Origin: a virus
DNA length: 24,032 bases
Reading direction: 5' to 3' (one strand)
IMG/VR virus record: IMGVR_UViG_3300036780_000008
Location: 1-24,032 of that record
The translations under genes were made by a program, and so were the position numbers. A model generated the notes under the pieces. That model worked only from the letters and a program-made list of their open reading frames with translations. It ran no database searches and was not told where the DNA came from. This document shows positions 16,106 through 20,891 of this stretch, piece after piece (the first letter of the stretch is position 1; each line of letters starts with the position of its first letter).

Positions 16106-17236
16106 TTAATTACTTGGACTCGTACTGGCGTTGGTGAGAGTACCGGTGAGAGAGAAGTCTCCACCTGTACCTTGGTTAATTGGAAACGTTGTTGAATCAC
16201 CGCTGAAAAGCATTGCAGCACTCGGAAAACCAGACGGATCCATGGGCTTTTTGGTGGCACTTATGAACAATCTTCTTGTAGCGTCAGGGATCGTCAACCC
16301 ACCTGGAAGGCTGACACCAAGATTAACCAACGTCGATGAACCGGTTTGTTGAATTTGATCATTGACACTGATAACTGTTTCAAACTCAGAACTCACGTCA
16401 ACTTTACTAGTATAGTCAAACACCCCGGAAACGGATTGTCCAGCAACCGCACCTAATAGCGTAACTGGACCTGGACCAGCTCCGCTCGGATTGGCTGCTA
16501 ATATTTTTAAGGCTGGACTGCCTCCTTCCAGCAGGGATACACCTGGAGCAACCCACAAATCGGCGAAATCACCAACCACACCATCCGAAAATCCATCATC
16601 GAAAACAGTAACTTTTTTCCCATTGTTGACCATCGTAAAAGATGGATTGACATCCTGTGCTGCCCCCAAGTCATAGACATCATCAATATACACCGTAGCA
16701 ATCTTGTTTCCTGCTGAAGCATTTGTTTTCACGGAAATCAAATAATGATGCCAAGAGCTATCAAAAGGTTCTGCGTAGAAACCTCCCAAAAGCCCGCTTG
16801 ATCCATCTTCGCTGTTGAAATCGTAACTAGGATTGTTTGTTTGAGCATCTAACCCGTTTACGTAGGAATTATCTGGGTCAGTAATCGTTATGACACCCGT
16901 ACCCCCAACTCCTGAAATATCTTTCCACCAATACGAAGCCGAATAATTTTCATTATCTAAGCCGGCCGCACTTAGGGCCTCGTTGATCAAAATAACTGTT
17001 CCGTCTGTATGCACCGCCTTGGCAACATAACTACCACCGCCTCCAGTATAAATAGTTCCATTACCATCTGTTAAGACTCTGTATCTGGAACCATCTGGAG
17101 AACGATTACCACGTAATTGTTTTAGGCCTCCAGTAATCAAAACTGGATCTGAAGAAAGATTACCTACTCCATCTGTAAAGGTAGAGTATGTACTGCCATC
17201 TGGAGCAATAGATCCAATTAATTGTTTAGCGGTCAT
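16106..17236 (-). CDS. Lectin-like virion/fibre protein with two TAKQL-type modules
   Basis: A 376-residue protein. Residues 1-30 and about 37-66 are two copies of a small module, K-Q-L-x-G-x-x-[AS]-P-D-G-S-x-Y-x-x-x-T-D-G-x-G (first TAKQLIGSIAPDGSTYSTFT, then LKQLRGNRSPDGSRYRVLTD). A central region reads FYAEPFDSSWHHYLISVKTN then KIATVYIDDVYDLG, the core pattern of LamG/concanavalin A-like lectin domains. The C-terminus is Gly/Ser/Thr-rich. It probably binds sugar on the host or in the virion surface. It starts with TAATG against the upstream gene's stop. Unlike most late genes its codons are visibly richer in G and C, which suggests acquisition or replacement by recombination. Confidence 0.6.
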   Translation of the reverse strand: MTAKQLIGSIAPDGSTYSTFTDGVGNLSSDPVLITGGLKQLRGNRSPDGSRYRVLTDGNGTIYTGGGGSYVAKAVHTDGTVILINEALSAAGLDNENYSASYWWKDISGVGGTGVITITDPDNSYVNGLDAQTNNPSYDFNSEDGSSGLLGGFYAEPFDSSWHHYLISVKTNASAGNKIATVYIDDVYDLGAAQDVNPSFTMVNNGKKVTVFDDGFSDGVVGDFADLWVAPGVSLLEGGSPALKILAANPSGAGPGPVTLLGAVAGQSVSGVFDYTSKVDVSSEFETVISVNDQIQQTGSSTLVNLGVSLPGGLTIPDATRRLFISATKKPMDPSGFPSAAMLFSGDSTTFPINQGTGGDFSLTGTLTNASTSPSN

Positions 17237-17604
17237 TAAGCTACGCTCGTTATAATCCCATTAGTAACACTAACAGTTTTAGTTGCTAGGTCGGTACCAG
17301 TGAATGTTCCTGTGAATGCTGAAGAAACATCTAACGTATTTGTCCCTAAAGTCAGAGTTCCAGTACCGGTTGTAATAGTATTACCATTAACGGTAGTAGG
17401 CGTAATATCTCCTAGAGTTAAAGTAATAGCTGGAGTTGTGGTAGCTGTAGCTACAGAACCTGATACACCGTTAGCGGTTACTACTGAGGTAGAAGTAACG
17501 GTTCCTGTACCTGTAAAGTCTACTAAATTACCTTCACCGTCGGTGAGAGTAACATATTCCGAACTATCAGGAGCTTGATAACCTGTTAGTTGTTTGGCAG
17601 TCAT
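17236..17604 (-). CDS. Small fibre-like protein with an N-terminal TAKQL module
   Basis: A 122-residue protein. Residues 1-28 (TAKQLTGYQAPDSSEYVTLT plus DGEGNL) are a third copy of the module found twice in the next gene. The remainder is Thr/Val/Gly-rich repeat-like sequence (NGNTITTGTGTLTLGTNTLD), typical of phage fibre shafts. The shared N-terminal module could be a docking domain that fixes different tips to the same site on the virion; that is inference. The gene overlaps the upstream small gene by ATGA and the downstream gene by TAATG. It lies before terminase, an odd place for a fibre gene. Confidence 0.55.
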   Translation of the reverse strand: MTAKQLTGYQAPDSSEYVTLTDGEGNLVDFTGTGTVTSTSVVTANGVSGSVATATTTPAITLTLGDITPTTVNGNTITTGTGTLTLGTNTLDVSSAFTGTFTGTDLATKTVSVTNGIITSVA

Positions 17605-17774
17605 TTGTAGTTACTTCCTTCACAAGACAGACCTAGTTCCTTCTTAGTTACGTCATTAAATTGGACAGCAACAGAAGTAGGAGGAATAGTTCCCTTTGGA
17701 TGAGGACTATCCTTCTTACCTGTAATATTGTCACCTGTAGTTTGGTATCTACGTACCTTTTCGTTAATTGCCAT
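17601..17774 (-). CDS. Small protein, unknown (57 residues)
   Basis: An ORF read directly from the sequence: ATG at 17774, TGA at 17601-17603 overlapping the next start (ATGA). It begins MAINEKVRRYQTTGDNITGK and includes GTIPPTSVAVQFNDVTKKEL, ending with SCEGSNYK. It is polar with no membrane segment. Ribosome site is weak (AAGAAAG). The ATGA overlap and the fit into the row of short genes argue that it is translated. No family recognised; it may assist the fibre-like protein that follows. Confidence 0.6.
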   Translation of the reverse strand: MAINEKVRRYQTTGDNITGKKDSPHPKGTIPPTSVAVQFNDVTKKELGLSCEGSNYK

Positions 17775-17785
17775 TGTTCACTTTC

Positions 17786-18001
17786 TTAATTTGTATACCC
17801 TGGACCAGGAACAACTTTACCCCCACCGGTCATATCTCCCTTGGAATCAAACTTAGGAACTGGAGTATCTCTGAAAGTTCCTTTTAACCTATTGTAATCT
17901 GACTCAGCCCCTGATACAGGAAACTTAACTACATCTCCTGCCATCTGAGTCCCAGGTTTAGGGAAACTAGAGTGTACTAATTCTTCATGAGAATTGACCA
18001 T
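17786..18001 (-). CDS. Small protein, unknown (71 residues)
   Basis: A 71-residue protein, MVNSHEELVHSSFPKPGTQM at the start, PVSGAESDYNRLKGTFRDTP in the middle and KVVPGPGYTN at the end. It is rich in G, P and charged residues, probably flexible, with no cysteine or membrane segment. Start overlaps the upstream stop by one base (TAATG), as in several other gene pairs here. It is followed 11 bases later by the next small gene. No family is recognised; placement suggests a minor virion or assembly factor. Confidence 0.6.
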   Translation of the reverse strand: MVNSHEELVHSSFPKPGTQMAGDVVKFPVSGAESDYNRLKGTFRDTPVPKFDSKGDMTGGGKVVPGPGYTN

Positions 18002-18195
18002 TACGGAGTAAACCCTGTGCCTAGAGCTTGAGTAGGATCAAACATCTGTTGACCTGGATTCTGCATTTGAGGTACTGCAGGCGCTTGCATGAAGGAAGGC
18101 ATAGGTTCCTGCTGTCCTGCTTGCTGCTGTTGTTGCTGTTGAGTTTTAGAATGCTTAGGGGAAACTTTACTCCCAGCTTTTGGTGCACGTTTCAT
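18001..18195 (-). CDS. Gln-rich basic small protein (64 residues)
   Basis: A 64-residue protein with a very basic N-terminus (MKRAPKAGSKVSPKHSKT), a run of seven glutamines, and a Q/P/M-rich C-terminal half (MPSFMQAPAVPQMQNPGQQM). It is likely disordered. The Gln run is coded by mixed CAA and CAG codons (about 18120-18140), a simple-sequence tract that could vary in length by slippage. The start overlaps the upstream membrane-protein stop by 4 bases and its own stop overlaps the next start by 1. Function unknown; a nucleic-acid- or capsid-binding minor protein is one guess from charge. Confidence 0.6.
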   Translation of the reverse strand: MKRAPKAGSKVSPKHSKTQQQQQQQAGQQEPMPSFMQAPAVPQMQNPGQQMFDPTQALGTGFTP

Positions 18196-18467
18196 TTAGT
18201 CGATTCTCCAATTATTTCTTCTCTGTTTGTCCTAGGTAAGGATTTCTCCATGTGAAGTCTAAGTTCCCAAATATTCTTGTCTACGTTGGCAAATCTAACA
18301 TCATCATGTTTTTCATGGTATTCTAGTTTAGATATGATACTATCTTTAGTTTCATAGATAGAATTGATAACGATAGCAAACTGTCTTGCAAACCACCACG
18401 CTAGGGACCATGAAGCACCTATAGCTCCTAGGACAGTTGCTCCGATATAATAGACAACAGGATCCAT
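18192..18467 (-). CDS. Membrane-anchored coiled-coil protein (91 residues)
   Basis: A 91-residue protein with one N-terminal hydrophobic segment (residues ~5-33, YYIGATVLGAIGASWSLAWW) and a long charged helix (TKDSIISKLEYHEKHDDVRF, then NIWELRLHMEK), ending basic. This is the shape of phage BhlA-like holin/bacteriocin membrane proteins and of inner-membrane spanins, but the gene is 13 kb from the endolysin in the same operon, so the lysis link is weak. The Shine-Dalgarno core AAGGAG is directly next to the ATG with no spacer, and no other start exists in the frame, so translation may be inefficient or coupled. Confidence 0.55.
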   Translation of the reverse strand: MDPVVYYIGATVLGAIGASWSLAWWFARQFAIVINSIYETKDSIISKLEYHEKHDDVRFANVDKNIWELRLHMEKSLPRTNREEIIGESTK

Positions 18468-18488
18468 CTCCTTAGAATTTTATTAAAC

Positions 18489-18806
18489 TTAAGGAGTAGT
18501 AGTACCTGCCGCAACAATAGCTGTGGTAGTAGGAGTAGTAGGTGCAGTTACAGTTGCGGGAGCTAGAGCAGCCTGAGCAGCAGTAACAGCAGTATTCAGT
18601 TGAGTAACAACAGCCTCAACAGCTGCATCCTCAGCTGCCGCAGAAGTACTGACTGCAACTTGTAGCTGGGATACTAGAGTTTGGATTTCAGCGATAGCTG
18701 CGTTAACTGCGTCAGTGAGATCGGTAATAGCTTGAGTCATAAGTTTTTGTTCCTTTAGTTGTTCTTTGTAAATATCTAGTAATTCTTGTAGTTCTTTGTT
18801 AAACAT
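18489..18806 (-). CDS. Coiled-coil/Ala-Thr-rich small protein (105 residues)
   Basis: I choose ATG at 18806 (MFNKELQELLDIYKEQLKEQ); an ATG at 18899 would extend it across the upstream gene and is unlikely. The first ~65 residues are a long coiled coil (ITDLTDAVNAAIAEIQTLVS), and the C-terminal 40 are an Ala/Thr/Val/Pro-rich low-complexity tail (PATVTAPTTPTTTAIVAAG). No membrane segment. The ribosome site is poor, and a perfect 6-bp hairpin (18810-18824) is just before the ATG, so access to the start may be limited. Function is unknown; coiled-coil plus flexible tail suggests an assembly or structural accessory protein. Confidence 0.6.
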   Translation of the reverse strand: MFNKELQELLDIYKEQLKEQKLMTQAITDLTDAVNAAIAEIQTLVSQLQVAVSTSAAAEDAAVEAVVTQLNTAVTAAQAALAPATVTAPTTPTTTAIVAAGTTTP

Positions 18807-18846
18807 TAAATTTACTTCGTAAATGTGAATAACATTTAATTTACTT
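18802..18846 (-). repeat. Duplicated translation start region with hairpin
   Basis: AACATTAAATTTACTT (18802-18817) and AACATTTAATTTACTT (18831-18846) are direct repeats, 15 of 16 bases equal and 29 bases apart. On the minus strand each contains an ATG; the upstream copy opens a 7-codon mini-ORF (18835 to 18812, MLFTFTK) that stops just before the real ATG at 18806. Between them ATTTAC-TTC-GTAAAT (18810-18824) forms a perfect stem. Together they look like a duplicated initiation region with a hairpin that may tune translation. Confidence 0.55.
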
Positions 18847-19015
18847 AGTGTATGATTGGTCCGAAGATTCTCCAACCTAACAGAGCGAATAGTACCCAAG
18901 TAAGGACTGAATTAAACCCTATTAGAAACGGGCTATCCTTCCAAGCAGTATACCCACCTATAATAGACAATCCACATAGGATCATCAAGAACCAAAATAG
19001 TAAACCTACGTCCAT
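18845..19015 (-). CDS. Small two-segment membrane protein (56 residues)
   Basis: Read from the sequence: ATG at 19015, TAA at 18845-18847. The product starts MDVGLLFWFLMILCGLSIIG, continues GYTAWKDSPFLIGFNSVLTW and ends VLFALLGWRIFGPIIH. Two hydrophobic helices (about residues 4-22 and 33-50) with a short polar turn give a hairpin topology. It resembles small holin-like or superinfection-related phage membrane proteins in shape only. It lies 3 bases downstream of the preceding short gene. Early position in the late operon would make it one of the first late products. Confidence 0.6.
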   Translation of the reverse strand: MDVGLLFWFLMILCGLSIIGGYTAWKDSPFLIGFNSVLTWVLFALLGWRIFGPIIH

Positions 19016-19018
19016 TGT

Positions 19019-19162
19019 TTATCTTCCTCTACTAGCTCTACGAGGTATCTTTCTACCTTTAGAAGCTTTATTCCATTCATCTACGTTAACACCTTGTTTT
19101 TCTAGAGATTTCTTATGGATGTTAAAGTAAGCGGCTTGAGCTTTAGATTTGTAAGGCATCAT
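19019..19162 (-). CDS. Small basic phage protein, MPYKSKAQA type (47 residues)
   Basis: Read from the sequence: tandem ATG codons at 19162 and 19159, TAA at 19019-19021. The product is (M)MPYKSKAQAAYFNIHKKSLE, then KQGVNVDEWNKASKGRKIPR, then RASRGR. Short basic proteins starting MPYKSKAQ are common in phage genomes as I recall, without firm function. A GAAGG ribosome site is 6 bases before the second ATG, which is preferred. It overlaps the end of the upstream gene by 20 bases in another frame. The high K/R content suggests nucleic acid or membrane-surface binding. Confidence 0.65.
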   Translation of the reverse strand: MMPYKSKAQAAYFNIHKKSLEKQGVNVDEWNKASKGRKIPRRASRGR

Positions 19163-19313
19163 CTACCTTCATTTTTAATTCGACAATAGAATTATCTCTA
19201 TCTTCATAACGTTGTTCATAAGTTTGTCTTTCTTCTGGAGACTGGTTATCCCACTTCTCCCATAAGGTCTTGTTCCAACGTTTACCTAATGGAAATCCCT
19301 TTCCCTTAGGCAC
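19143..19313 (-). CDS. Small charged protein (56 residues), GTG start
   Basis: Read from the sequence: GTG at 19313, TAA at 19143-19145. It encodes MPKGKGFPLGKRWNKTLWEK, WDNQSPEERQTYEQRYEDRD and NSIVELKMKVDDALQI. There is no ATG between the preceding in-frame stop and this GTG. AGGG seven bases upstream is a fair ribosome site, and the GTG overlaps the stop of the upstream 26-residue ORF (CGTGCCTAA), a typical coupled start. The helical, charged C-terminus (about residues 25-56) could form a coiled coil. No family recognised. Confidence 0.55.
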   Translation of the reverse strand: MPKGKGFPLGKRWNKTLWEKWDNQSPEERQTYEQRYEDRDNSIVELKMKVDDALQI

Positions 19314-19386
19314 GGTCGTACCCTAGTAATCTTAGAAACCAAGTCCAGAAGTTTACTGGATCTCTATTTTTAAATCCATTATTCAT
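19306..19386 (-). CDS. First ORF of the late operon, 26-residue peptide
   Basis: ATG at 19386, stop at 19306-19308, product MNNGFKNRDPVNFWTWFLRL then LGYDRA. A strong Shine-Dalgarno site AGGAG lies 8 bases upstream, and the predicted transcript start is ~31 bases upstream. The stop overlaps the next gene's GTG by a few bases. The aromatic centre (NFWTWFLRLLGY) could lie at a membrane surface. It may be a real small protein or a leader peptide that sets translation of the operon. The good ribosome site is the main support. Confidence 0.5.
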   Translation of the reverse strand: MNNGFKNRDPVNFWTWFLRLLGYDRA

Positions 19387-19414
19387 TGACTTAACTCCTA
19401 ATCTAATATATACT
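19386..19414 (+). promoter_or_regulatory. Sigma70-type promoter, rightward
   Basis: TTGACT at 19386-19391, a 17-base spacer, then TATACT at 19409-19414. Expected transcript start is near 19421, about 34 bases before the ATG at 19455. Its -35 overlaps the first base of the minus-strand start codon. It uses the same hexamers and spacing as the leftward promoter that faces it. Confidence 0.8.
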
Positions 19415-19423
19415 CCTACCAAT

Positions 19424-19452
19424 AGTATAACACATATTAAAGGAAAAGTCAA
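19424..19452 (-). promoter_or_regulatory. Sigma70-type promoter for the late operon, leftward
   Basis: On the minus strand TTGACT (complement at 19447-19452), 17 bases, then TATACT (complement at 19424-19429). Expected start is near 19417, about 31 bases before the ATG at 19386. The two -10 boxes are only 9 bases apart, so one polymerase covers both promoters and they should exclude each other. I see no other clear promoter in the operon. Confidence 0.8.
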
Positions 19453-19454
19453 AT

Positions 19455-19829
19455 ATGGAATATTTAAATGGTTTTAACTATGCTACGTACCTAAAACGTA
19501 GATTGATGGTAGGACAAGTAGACCCTTGGAGAAGGACAGACGATGGTAAACCTATCTATACTATTCTAGTCCCTGTTGAGACAGCTATCAAAGAATGCGA
19601 GGAATGGTCTGGACAAGACATATCCAGATCAGAGTTTATCAACTATCTTAAACTTAACGATATTCTATGTTTTAGGAATGTAGAAGAGTTTAAGAAACTG
19701 AAAGAAGAACTTAAAGAAATAGAAGAAAAACCTCTGAAAGTTAGGAAAAGACAAATATCAGAAGAACACCGAGAAAAGCTCAGAAATAACGCAAAAAAAG
19801 CTAGGAGTAAGTTGTTAGAGATTTCCTAA
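19455..19829 (+). CDS. Lys/Glu-rich small protein opposite the late operon, possible regulator
   Basis: A 124-residue protein, the only gene read rightward from the shared promoter region. The N-terminal half (YATYLKRRLMVGQVDPWRRT, then GKPIYTILVPVETAIKECEE) looks globular. Residues ~75-95 are a charged helix (VEEFKKLKEELKEIEEKP). The C-terminal stretch RKRQISEEHREKLRNNAKKA (about 97-116) resembles NUMOD3-like DNA-binding helices found beside homing nucleases, so DNA binding is plausible. The AAAGGAAAAG ribosome site sits within the opposing -35 region. A repressor or activator acting on the promoter pair is an attractive guess but is not shown. No strong terminator follows. Confidence 0.7.
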   Translation: MEYLNGFNYATYLKRRLMVGQVDPWRRTDDGKPIYTILVPVETAIKECEEWSGQDISRSEFINYLKLNDILCFRNVEEFKKLKEELKEIEEKPLKVRKRQISEEHREKLRNNAKKARSKLLEIS

Positions 19830-19990
19830 CAAAACTGTAATTAGGTACCGTAGTATAGGACCCCCTCATTTTACTATATATTTGTTAGGGTTTTGTTAGG
19901 GACTTTTCGTAAACGGAGCCTTTTTCATATTTTGTTTTCTAGGATATAAAAATTGTCCGGTATTTTTGAGGATGAGTTCAATGAACTTTT

Positions 19991-20005
19991 GGGGACCCCG
20001 TCCCC
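19991..20005 (+). terminator. Possible weak intrinsic terminator after the 19455 gene
   Basis: GGGGAC-CCC-GTCCCC forms a 6-bp all-GC-ended stem; the plus-strand sequence after it is CTATTTCGATTTT, a broken T tract. It could end rightward transcription from the 19455 gene, or be part of the structured block. The stem is clear; its function is uncertain. Confidence 0.35.
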
Positions 20006-20040
20006 CTATTTCGATTTTACAGGTCTTGCTGAGGGCCGAG

Positions 20041-20099
20041 CAATCAACAATCAAATACGATTACGTAACCAATCAACAACCAATCAACAATCAAACACG
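20041..20099. repeat. Iteron-like CAATCAACA repeats
   Basis: CAATCAACAATCAAATACG (20041-20059), a short copy CAATCAACAAC (20070-20080) and CAATCAACAATCAAACACG (20081-20099). The two long copies differ at one position of 19. Spacings are 29 and 11 bases, about three and one helical turns, as expected for a protein binding the same face of the helix. They may be replication-initiator sites. Confidence 0.6.
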
Positions 20100-20118
20100 G
20101 ACGCGGGATCAGTACGTC

Positions 20119-20153
20119 GTTGAACCATCGAGGGGCCGAGTGTTTGGTTCAAC
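20119..20153. repeat. 9-bp perfect inverted repeat
   Basis: GTTGAACCA (20119-20127) and TGGTTCAAC (20145-20153) can pair around a 17-base G-rich loop that includes GGGGCCGAG; a related GGGCCGAG occurs at 20033-20040. It stands directly before the larger inverted repeat, so the two form tandem stem-loops. Confidence 0.6.
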
Positions 20154-20156
20154 ATC

Positions 20157-20208
20157 CTCAGTATCTAACGTAAGACCTTACTCCGTAGGTTACTGTTAGA
20201 TACTTGAG
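20157..20208. repeat. Large stem-loop, 13-bp outer stem
   Basis: CTCA (20157-20160) pairs with TGAG (20205-20208), and GTATCTAAC (20161-20169) with GTTAGATAC (20195-20203), with a single bulged T. Inside, GTAA pairs with TTAC and CCT with AGG, leaving the loop TACTCCGT (20179-20186). With 20 possible pairs it is the strongest structure in the window, too long to arise easily by chance. It could be an RNA structure, an origin hairpin or a recombination/packaging site. Confidence 0.65.
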
Positions 20209-20355
20209 TAATCGTAAGATAAGTAAGGCCCTTAGTACCTAAGACTTAACAACAACCAAATACCTAAGTATACCTTAGATAAGATATGCGCGATGTATGT
20301 GCGCGATCTATCTATCTATCAATAGTCAATCATTGCTGTTGTCTTATCAAACAAC

Positions 20356-20382
20356 TAGCTATCAAACAAACAAACATAGCTA
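20356..20382. repeat. 7-bp inverted repeat around CAAAC runs
   Basis: TAGCTAT (20356-20362) and ATAGCTA (20376-20382) flank CAAACAAACAAAC, a 13-base unpaired loop. It lies just downstream (in the minus direction) of the terminator at 20401-20426. Confidence 0.5.
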
Positions 20383-20400
20383 CGTGTGAAACAAACAAAT

Positions 20401-20426
20401 AAAAAAGGCACCCGAACTAGGGTGCC
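20401..20426 (-). terminator. Intrinsic terminator of the leftward two-gene unit
   Basis: On the minus strand GGCACCC pairs with GGGTGCC around a 6-base loop and is followed by six T. It is a textbook rho-independent terminator, 26 bases after the 20452 gene stop, and it isolates this unit from the non-coding block and the gene at 19455. Confidence 0.9.
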
Positions 20427-20451
20427 GTATGATGTCCGTATCCTTTCGTTG

Positions 20452-20751
20452 TTACCAGTCTCTGTCCGCAAGTGTGATCATTCGAGGATGGCGCTTACGT
20501 CTATTCCACAACATTGTGAAGCAACCATCCGCATCCATCTCTTCTAAGTGACGGTCCGTGATACCGCACCAATAATCACCATCACCGATTTGATACTCAA
20601 CATCATAGATGATAGCAGGCAACGGGTGATGCGGTGGCTTCGCTCCTAACAGATACTCCAATGCTTCAGGATAGAAGCTAGACCAACCTCCACGCCACTT
20701 GACGATAGCAGCTCGCGGTCCGCAATGAATGATCTCTGTAGGTTCGTTCAT
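20452..20751 (-). CDS. Small protein, unknown (99 residues)
   Basis: A 99-residue protein with many Trp, Tyr and His residues: IIHCGPRAAIVKWRGGWSSF (residues ~8-27), then PPHHPLPAIIYDVEYQIGDG, then DYWCGITDRHLEEMDADGCF and a basic end. The pattern looks like a compact beta-rich domain, soluble, with three cysteines that do not form an obvious zinc site. It is the last gene of the leftward unit, 18 bases after the in-frame end of the extension behind the 489-residue gene. Ribosome site is weak. The G+C-rich composition matches the 489-residue gene rather than the late operon. No family recognised. Confidence 0.7.
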   Translation of the reverse strand: MNEPTEIIHCGPRAAIVKWRGGWSSFYPEALEYLLGAKPPHHPLPAIIYDVEYQIGDGDYWCGITDRHLEEMDADGCFTMLWNRRKRHPRMITLADRDW

Positions 20752-20768
20752 GACCGTCTACTATTGTT

Positions 20769-20891
20769 TTACTTTTGAAGGAAAACAACACAAACGAAGG
20801 AACTCGCGTTAGCTTTCGTTGCCCATTCATAAGCAGCAATGATTGCATCGTGACGCGCACCACTAAGGATGCGCGCTCCGATATAATCAAA
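20769..20891 (-). other. Open frame after an amber stop: possible readthrough extension or gene remnant
   Basis: Directly after the TAG (20892-20894) that ends the 489-residue gene, the same frame stays open for 40 codons to TAA at 20769: FDYIGARILSGARHDAIIAA then YEWATKANASSFVCVVFLQK. There is no ATG, GTG or TTG in frame near its beginning, so it is hard to express separately. The peptide looks protein-like (amphipathic helix DAIIAAYEWATKA). Either TAG is sometimes read through, giving a 530-residue form, or it is a recent nonsense change. An open 40-codon stretch alone is not rare by chance. Confidence 0.4.
20854..20875 (-). promoter_or_regulatory. Stem-loop 16 bases after the amber stop
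   Basis: On the minus strand CGCGCA-T-CC pairs with GGTGCGCG around TTAGT, eight pairs with one bulge. No T tract follows, so it is not a terminator. The position, shortly after TAG, is like stem-loops that stimulate stop-codon readthrough in some viruses; it could also stabilise the mRNA. Confidence 0.45.

Larger units (their letters stand above)
19830..20400. other. Non-coding, repeat- and hairpin-rich block (origin or genome-end candidate)
   Basis: About 570 bases between a rightward gene and a leftward terminator, with no convincing gene. It holds TTTGTTAGGG twice (19881-19900), GTAAACGGAG (19909-19918), a GC-rich hairpin (19991-20005), iteron-like repeats (20041-20099), two large inverted repeats (20119-20153, 20157-20208), small hairpins CTTAG-TAC-CTAAG (20231-20243) and CTAAG-TATAC-CTTAG (20264-20278), TGCGCGAT twice (20287-20294, 20300-20307), ATCT repeats, CAAAC runs and another inverted repeat (20356-20382). 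Clustering of iterons and stems is typical of replication origins, or of packaging/terminal regions. Confidence 0.6.

Noticed and set aside
19966-20199. 77-residue plus-strand ORF in the non-coding block
   Set aside because: It is made of the iterons and hairpins (repetitive QQPINNQ-like sequence) and no clear promoter was found; more likely non-coding.
20678-20890. 70-residue minus-strand ORF between the 489- and 99-residue genes
   Set aside because: It overlaps both the in-frame extension and the 99-residue gene in another frame; no ribosome site.
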